Part shown: in pieces, positions 59,533 through 64,000 of the stretch
How the letters are laid out: each line of letters opens with the position of its first letter
Numbering within the stretch: the first letter of the stretch is position 1
NCBI GenBank assembly: GCA_963760735.1
Contig: CAVXEB010000004.1
Coordinates: forward strand, 2,035,828 to 2,099,827
Direction: 5' to 3'
Length of the DNA: 64,000 nt
From: CF-46 sp963760735
GTDB lineage: Bacteria; Chloroflexota; Limnocylindria; Limnocylindrales; CSP1-4
Program-made: the position numbers and the translations under genes
The notes under the pieces: model-generated
Databases searched by the model: none
The model's input: only the letters and a program-made list of their open reading frames with translations
Told to the model about the DNA's origin: nothing

Positions 59533-60019
59533 GGCGGAGATCCGCGACAGAGACCGTTCCGGGGCCGGCGGCGTGGTCCGCGATGAGCTCCACCACCGCG
59601 TCGACGAGCCCCGGCAGGGAGGCCTCGACCTTCGGCGACAGCCGGTCTCCCAGAAGGACCGACTCCACCCCAACGCTGATGAGGAAGGCGTCGGGCACCC
59701 GACCGTACAGCTCTCCGGTCAGGTCGAGAAGACTCGACGGATCGAGGTGATGCGACCAGGGCGCCGCATGCCTGCCGGTCCGTTCGATCGGCTCGACCGT
59801 GAAGATGCCCGCCGCAGGGCGATTGCCTGCGTCAACGAACACCACCAGGGCCGCCCCGCTGACGTCGAGCGCGAGCTCGGGCGTCAACTGATGCCGCGAG
59901 ATGACCCTCACCCCGTCGAGTCGGGGGTCGTCGGCGAGGCGTTCGGCGGCGAGCCGGCCGACCCCATCGTCGGTGCGGAGGGTGTTGCCGTAGCCGATGA
60001 CGAGGACGTTGCCGGTCAC
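59525..60019 (-). CDS. Hydrogenase maturation protease (HoxW/HycI-like)
   Basis: 164 residues. Cuts the C-terminal tail of the hydrogenase large subunit after nickel insertion. Visible: VLVIGYGNTLRTDDGVGRLA with the first metal-type acidic residue, VVFVDAGNRPAAGIFTVEPI with the second, and SHHLDPSSLLDL with the family His. The GTG 60019 overlaps the hoxH stop (GTGA). Its likely substrate, HoxH, has the matching tail immediately upstream. Confidence 0.88.
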   Translation of the reverse strand: MTGNVLVIGYGNTLRTDDGVGRLAAERLADDPRLDGVRVISRHQLTPELALDVSGAALVVFVDAGNRPAAGIFTVEPIERTGRHAAPWSHHLDPSSLLDLTGELYGRVPDAFLISVGVESVLLGDRLSPKVEASLPGLVDAVVELIADHAAGPGTVSVADLRHA

Positions 60020-61437
60020 CGGATCAGCTCGTCGAGGACCGCTCCGTCCGGGCCGATGAGCTGGAGATGGAGGGCCATCTCGCCGAGCGCGTGGGTCGAG
60101 CACGACAGACACGGATCGAAACAACGGATGACGGCCTCGACCCGGTTCAGCATCGGTTCGGTCAGCTGGGCGCTCTTGACATACCGCTTCGCGACCTGGC
60201 GGACGCTGCGGTTCATCGCGAGGTTGTTGTGCCCGGTCGCGATCACGAGGTTCGCCCACTCGACGATCCCGTCATCGTCGACCCGATAGTGATGGATGAG
60301 CGTGCCGCGCGGCGCCTCCGAGACGCCGATCCCCTCGTTGGCATTGACATCGGCGAACGAGCGCACGCGGGGCGACAGGATGTCCGGCCCGCGCAGGAGC
60401 TCCTCGATCCGCTCGGCCGCATGGAGCGTGTCGATCAGCCGGGCGTAGTGGTAGTGGAACGAGCTGCTCGGGACGCGCCCGAGCCGGCGCCGAAACTCGT
60501 CGAGCTCAAGGTCGGCACGCGGTGTCCCCATCTGACCGGCCACGATGACGCGCGCCAGCGGCCCCACCCGGTAGACACCGTCGGGGTAGCCGAGGACCTT
60601 CCAATAGGTCGACTTCAGGTACGACCACGGCTCGACCGCCTCGCCCAGGTAGTCCTGGTAGCCGCGCGGGTCGATGCGATCGGCAAGGAGATGACCGTCG
60701 GCGTCCATGACCCTCAGCGAACCGTCGTAGTAGTCGACGTTGCCAGCCTCGTCGACGAGACCCATAAAGGCGGACCGGAAGTCGCCGAACGAGGCGGCCT
60801 CGTCCTCCCAGCGAAGGAGCGACGACTTGTACCAGGCGAGGGCCCGCTCGATCGCCGCGATCGCTTCGGGGACCGTCGACAGGATCCGATCGCGCGTCTC
60901 GGCCGAGAGTGGCGCGTCGACGCCACCCGGCACGACCCACGCTGGGTGGATCCGCTTGCCGCCGAGCCACTCGATGATCTGCTGGCCGAAGCGGCGGACC
61001 CCGACCCCATCACGAGCCAGACCAGGATTGGCCTGGGCGACACCGATGATGTTGCGCTTCGCGGGCTCGGCGTCGAAGCCGAACAGGAGGTCGGGCGACG
61101 AGAGGTGGAAGAAGCTGAGCGCGTTGGACTGGACGATCTGAGCCAGGTTGATCAGCCGGCGCAGGTCGGCCCCGGTCGGTGGCGGCTCGACCGCAAGGAT
61201 CTCGTCGCACGCCTTCGACGAGGCCGTGAGATGGCTGACGGGGCAGATCCCGCAGATGCGGGCCATGATCGAGGGCATCTCGTGGATCGGGCGTCCCTGG
61301 ACGATCCGCTCGAAGCCCCGGAACTGGGTGACGTGGAACTGCGCATCGGTCACCTCGCCGGCGTCGTCGAGGTGGATCGTGATCTTGCTGTGGCCTTCGA
61401 TCCGGGTGATCGGGTCGATGACGATCTGGTTGCTCAT
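60016..61437 (-). CDS. hoxH: NiFe hydrogenase large subunit HoxH (group 3d-like)
   Basis: 473 residues, cytosolic. Houses the NiFe site that oxidises or evolves H2. The two cysteine pairs are intact: IMARICGICPVSHLTASSKA near the N-terminus and CFDPCLSCSTHALG near the end. A tail of about 20 residues past the His (ALGEMALHLQLIGPDGAVLD and so on) is what the maturation protease removes. ATG 61437 with GAGGAAG upstream, eight bases after hoxY. Group 3d (NAD-linked, bidirectional) is inferred from the hoxF-hoxU-hoxY neighbours. Confidence 0.94.
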   Translation of the reverse strand: MSNQIVIDPITRIEGHSKITIHLDDAGEVTDAQFHVTQFRGFERIVQGRPIHEMPSIMARICGICPVSHLTASSKACDEILAVEPPPTGADLRRLINLAQIVQSNALSFFHLSSPDLLFGFDAEPAKRNIIGVAQANPGLARDGVGVRRFGQQIIEWLGGKRIHPAWVVPGGVDAPLSAETRDRILSTVPEAIAAIERALAWYKSSLLRWEDEAASFGDFRSAFMGLVDEAGNVDYYDGSLRVMDADGHLLADRIDPRGYQDYLGEAVEPWSYLKSTYWKVLGYPDGVYRVGPLARVIVAGQMGTPRADLELDEFRRRLGRVPSSSFHYHYARLIDTLHAAERIEELLRGPDILSPRVRSFADVNANEGIGVSEAPRGTLIHHYRVDDDGIVEWANLVIATGHNNLAMNRSVRQVAKRYVKSAQLTEPMLNRVEAVIRCFDPCLSCSTHALGEMALHLQLIGPDGAVLDELIR

Positions 61438-61444
61438 GGCTTCC

Positions 61445-61975
61445 TCAGCGGCCGAAGCGGGCGCCCGTGGTATCCGGTGTCCGGCCCTCGATCAGGTCGA
61501 TGAGCGCGCGGTGGATGAGATCGGCCGACGGTGGACAGCCGGGCAGGAAGACGTCGACCTTGACGACCCGATGCACCGGCTGGGCCGTCGGCAGCAGGGC
61601 CGGCACCACCGCGAGCGGGATGCCCGGCCTGAGCGTCACGTTCTCGACGTAGGCTCGCTCCAGCAGCGGCGCCGGACCGATCGGGTTGCGCATCCCCGGG
61701 ACGTTGGCGGTGACCGCGCAGTCACCGAACGAGACCAGCGTCTTCGTCCGCTCTCGAACGAGGCGGATCTTGTGGAGATCGTCCTCCGACGAGACCGCCC
61801 CTTCCACGAGACACACATCGACGTCGGCCGGGTATTCCTTCGTGTCGACGAGCGGGCTGTAGACGATGTCCGCGCGCTCGGCGATCTCGAGCAGGCGCTC
61901 ATCCATGTCGAGGAACGACATGTGGCAGCCGGAGCAGCCGTCAAGCCAGACCGTGGCGAGCCGCGGCTTGCTCAT
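61445..61975 (-). CDS. hoxY: NiFe hydrogenase small subunit HoxY
   Basis: 176 residues, related to the complex I NuoB-type subunit. Carries the proximal 4Fe-4S cluster: WLDGCSGCHMSFLDMDERLL, SFGDCAVTANVPGMRNP, and FLPGCPPSADLIHRALIDLI. There is no signal peptide or distal cluster domain, as expected for the cytosolic HoxY form. ATG 61975 overlaps the hoxU stop (ATGA). Confidence 0.94.
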   Translation of the reverse strand: MSKPRLATVWLDGCSGCHMSFLDMDERLLEIAERADIVYSPLVDTKEYPADVDVCLVEGAVSSEDDLHKIRLVRERTKTLVSFGDCAVTANVPGMRNPIGPAPLLERAYVENVTLRPGIPLAVVPALLPTAQPVHRVVKVDVFLPGCPPSADLIHRALIDLIEGRTPDTTGARFGR

Positions 61976-62688
61976 CCCGGCTCAGCCTCCCGGCCGTGCA
62001 CCTGGAGATACGGCAGGAATGGCCGGCGCTCCTTGCTCCCCTCGGCGATGGAACGCCCCTTCTCGTAGAGCGCACCGGTGGGGCAGACCTGGACGCACTT
62101 GCCGCAGCTCGTGCAGGTCGTGGATTCGCCCCACGGCGTCCCGCGGTCGGTCACGACCCGCTCGCCGATGCCCGAGCCCATGACGCCCCACGTGTGGGCT
62201 CCCTCGATCTCGCCGCAGACCCGGACGCAACGGACGCACATGATGCAGCGGTTGTGATCGATCGCGAAGAGCGGGTGAGACGCGTCGATGCCGACAGACG
62301 GATTGATCACCGGCAGCTCGAAATGGTCCACCCGCAGATCCTCGGCGAGGTTCTGGAGCTCGCAGTGATTGTTCGCGACGCAGACCGCACAGATGTGGTT
62401 TCGCTCGACGAACAGCATCTCGGTGATGGTCCGGCGGTACTCGGTGAGCTGCTCGGACGTCGTCGTGACCTCCATGCCTTCCGCGACGGCCGTGGTGCAG
62501 GCCGGAGCGAGCTTCGGAGAACCCGCGATCTCCACGACGCATAGCCGGCATGAGCCCGTGTCCGAAAGCCCGTCGAGGTGGCACATGGTCGGGATGTCGA
62601 TCCCGTTCTCGGTCGCGACGGCGAGGATCGACTCGCCATCGGTCCCGGCCACATCGGCGCCGTCGATCCGGAGCGTGTGGACCGTCAT
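61972..62688 (-). CDS. hoxU: Diaphorase iron-sulfur subunit HoxU
   Basis: 238 residues, NuoG N-domain-like. It wires electrons between HoxF and HoxY. Ferredoxin-type 2Fe-2S ligands lie in MCHLDGLSDTGSCRLCVVEI and PACTT; the His-Cys3 4Fe-4S motif in HICAVCVANNHCELQNLA; and two 4Fe-4S sites in CIMCVRCVRVCGEIEGAHTW and CTSCGKCVQVCPTGAL. ATG 62688 overlaps the hoxF stop (ATGA). The open frame further upstream to 63618 is antisense-type noise over hoxF. Confidence 0.94.
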   Translation of the reverse strand: MTVHTLRIDGADVAGTDGESILAVATENGIDIPTMCHLDGLSDTGSCRLCVVEIAGSPKLAPACTTAVAEGMEVTTTSEQLTEYRRTITEMLFVERNHICAVCVANNHCELQNLAEDLRVDHFELPVINPSVGIDASHPLFAIDHNRCIMCVRCVRVCGEIEGAHTWGVMGSGIGERVVTDRGTPWGESTTCTSCGKCVQVCPTGALYEKGRSIAEGSKERRPFLPYLQVHGREAEPG

Positions 62689-64000
62689 GCCGGGACCGCC
62701 TGAGGCTCGATCACGCAGACCCCGGCCGGGCAGACCCGGTCGACGATGTGGGCGAGATACTCGTCGCGGAAGTAGCGCAGGGTGCTGAAGATCGGGTTCG
62801 GGGCGCCCTGGCCGAGGCCGCACAGGCTTGTCCGCTGGACCATCGCCGCGAGCCGCTCCATCTGCGCGAGATCGTCGACAGTCGCCTGGCCGGCCGAGAT
62901 CCGATCGAGCAGCATCCACAGCTGGGTCGTGCCCACCCGGCACGGAACGCACTTGCCACAGGACTCCTCGCGCATGAAGTCCATGAAGAACCTCGTGACG
63001 TTGACCATGCAGGCCGTGTCGTCCATGACGATCATCCCGCCGGAGCCCATGAACGACCCGACTTCGAGGAGTGACTCGTAATCCACCGGCATGTCGAGGA
63101 ACTGGGCGGGGATGCAACCACCCGCCGGGCCGCCGGTCTGGACCGCCTTGAAGGCGCCGCCGTCCACGATCCCGCCGCCGATGTCGAACACGATCTCCCG
63201 CAGCGTGGTGCCCATCGGGACTTCGACGATCCCGGTGTTGACGACCCGGCCGGCGAGTGCGAAGACCTTCGTGCCCTTGCTGCTCGCTGTCCCGATCGAG
63301 GCGAACCACTCGCCGCCGTTGCGGATGATCGGTGCGACGTTGGCCAGCGTCTCGACGTTGTTGATGAGGGTCGGGCGGTCCCACAGACCGGCGACGGCTG
63401 GATACGGCGGGCGCGGGACGGGTGTCCCTCGCTTGCCCTCGATCGACGCGATCAGCGCGGTCTCCTCGCCGCAGACATACGCGCCGGCACCGAGTCGGAT
63501 GTCGACTTCGAACGAGAACTTGGTGTCCATGATCGTGTTGCCCAGGTAACCGCCCAGGGTGGCGTCCCGGATCGCCTGCCGGACTCGTCCGACCACGAGT
63601 GGATACTCGCCACGGCAATACACGTACCCGGCGTTGGCACCGACGGCATAGGCCGCGATCGCCATCCCCTCCAGGACGCGGTGAGGGTCACTCTCGAGGA
63701 TCGTCCGATCCATGAACGCACCGGGATCGCCTTCATCCGCGTTGCAGATGACGTACTTTCCCGACCCGGTCGCCTTCGCGACCGTGTTCCATTTCAAGCC
63801 TGCCGGGTAGCCGGCACCGCCCCGGCCGCGCAGGCCGCTCTTCGTGATCTCGTCTCGCACCTCGGCGGGCGTCATGGTCGTGAGCGCGTGGCCGAGTGCC
63901 GCGTAGCCACCGGCCGCGACGTTGTCGTCGAGGCTCTCGGGGTCGATCCGCCCGGAATGCTCCGTCGCGATCCGGACCTGCCGGTCGAAGAACGCGGGCT
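62685..64000 (-). CDS. hoxF: Diaphorase flavoprotein subunit HoxF, 5' end beyond window
   Basis: At least 438 residues visible; the start lies outside. NuoF-type: binds NAD(H) and FMN. Features in order: PAFFDRQVRIATEHSGRIDP (entering from the window edge), SGLRGRGGAGYPAGLKWNTV (NADH site), CNADEGDPGAFMDRTILESD (FMN), GAGAYVCGEETALIASIEGK, and the 4Fe-4S motif ESCGKCVPCRVGTTQL with SLCGLGQGAPNPIF. The ATG at 63875 is internal, because homology continues beyond it to base 64000. Any NuoE-like thioredoxin domain or separate hoxE would be past the edge. Confidence 0.95.
   Translation of the reverse strand, partial: PAFFDRQVRIATEHSGRIDPESLDDNVAAGGYAALGHALTTMTPAEVRDEITKSGLRGRGGAGYPAGLKWNTVAKATGSGKYVICNADEGDPGAFMDRTILESDPHRVLEGMAIAAYAVGANAGYVYCRGEYPLVVGRVRQAIRDATLGGYLGNTIMDTKFSFEVDIRLGAGAYVCGEETALIASIEGKRGTPVPRPPYPAVAGLWDRPTLINNVETLANVAPIIRNGGEWFASIGTASSKGTKVFALAGRVVNTGIVEVPMGTTLREIVFDIGGGIVDGGAFKAVQTGGPAGGCIPAQFLDMPVDYESLLEVGSFMGSGGMIVMDDTACMVNVTRFFMDFMREESCGKCVPCRVGTTQLWMLLDRISAGQATVDDLAQMERLAAMVQRTSLCGLGQGAPNPIFSTLRYFRDEYLAHIVDRVCPAGVCVIEPQAVPA

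Noticed and set aside
61972..63618. 548-codon minus-strand frame extending hoxU upstream
   Set aside because: The part beyond 62688 overlaps hoxF in another frame and is Arg-rich noise; hoxU starts at the ATG overlapping the hoxF stop.
1..64000. tRNA, rRNA, CRISPR arrays, insertion sequences, prophage genes
   Set aside because: No T-loop/acceptor pattern, repeat-spacer array, transposase or integrase motif was found by reading both strands.

Overview
The window is strongly GC-rich, densely packed bacterial DNA with many GTG starts and ATGA stop/start overlaps. No tRNA, rRNA, CRISPR array or intact transposon was seen. Gene content (arginine deiminase pathway, oxygen-sensitive PFOR, group 3d-type bidirectional NiFe hydrogenase, PHA storage, a long Icl2-like isocitrate lyase) suggests a facultatively anaerobic heterotroph. 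It is probably an uncultured high-GC lineage such as Chloroflexota (Limnocylindria-like) or an actinobacterium. Phylum is an inference from style and gene content and is not proven here.

Layout. 1-3.9 kb: a zinc alcohol dehydrogenase (cut by the window start), araD and a broken LLM-class oxidoreductase on the minus strand, then small membrane or DinB-like genes. 3.9-5.5 kb: a frameshifted DHA2-type MFS exporter. 5.7-12.2 kb: a complete arginine deiminase operon (arcB, arcC, arcA, a 48-residue membrane peptide, an NhaC-type antiporter and a YfcC-type carrier). 12.2-18.7 kb: two different P2-type cation ATPases around a small membrane protein. 18.7-22.9 kb: a decayed epoxide hydrolase, a large M4-like metallopeptidase without a signal peptide, and a stump of a LuxR-type ATPase. 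23-26.7 kb: ftsH coupled to an HGSNAT/DUF1624-like membrane protein, then a small conserved-looking protein. 26.7-41.3 kb: an accessory stress and ion-transport region (SHOCT, DUF1269-like, cation/proton antiporter, K+ channel, DUF2252, LAL-type LuxR regulator, MFS, TMEM175, VIT1, CBS, receiver-like protein) with deletion remnants of an arylsulfatase and an epimerase. Three copies of a 29-bp motif (TCACCC-N17-GGGTGA) lie in intergenic DNA here.

41.5-53.3 kb: a two-carbon and storage module. It holds an acetyl-CoA hydrolase/transferase, malic enzyme, and the PHA cluster (phaA, phaB and phasin leftward; PadR regulator, PhaE/PhaR-like subunit and phaC rightward) around a 21-bp palindrome, followed by a frameshifted Icl2-like isocitrate lyase divergent from a LysR regulator. 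53.4-58.5 kb: a small membrane protein, a DHOD-like flavoprotein and PFOR (nifJ). 58.7-64 kb: a CBS protein, then hypA, a hydrogenase maturation protease, hoxH, hoxY, hoxU and hoxF on the minus strand, with hoxF cut by the window end.

Together the genes describe energy and redox buffering: ATP from arginine, acetyl-CoA made by PFOR and stored as PHA or sent through the glyoxylate shunt, and NAD(H) balanced by the Hox hydrogenase. At least seven genes are damaged. Some breaks are single-base shifts that could be assembly errors; others are large deletions that look like real decay.
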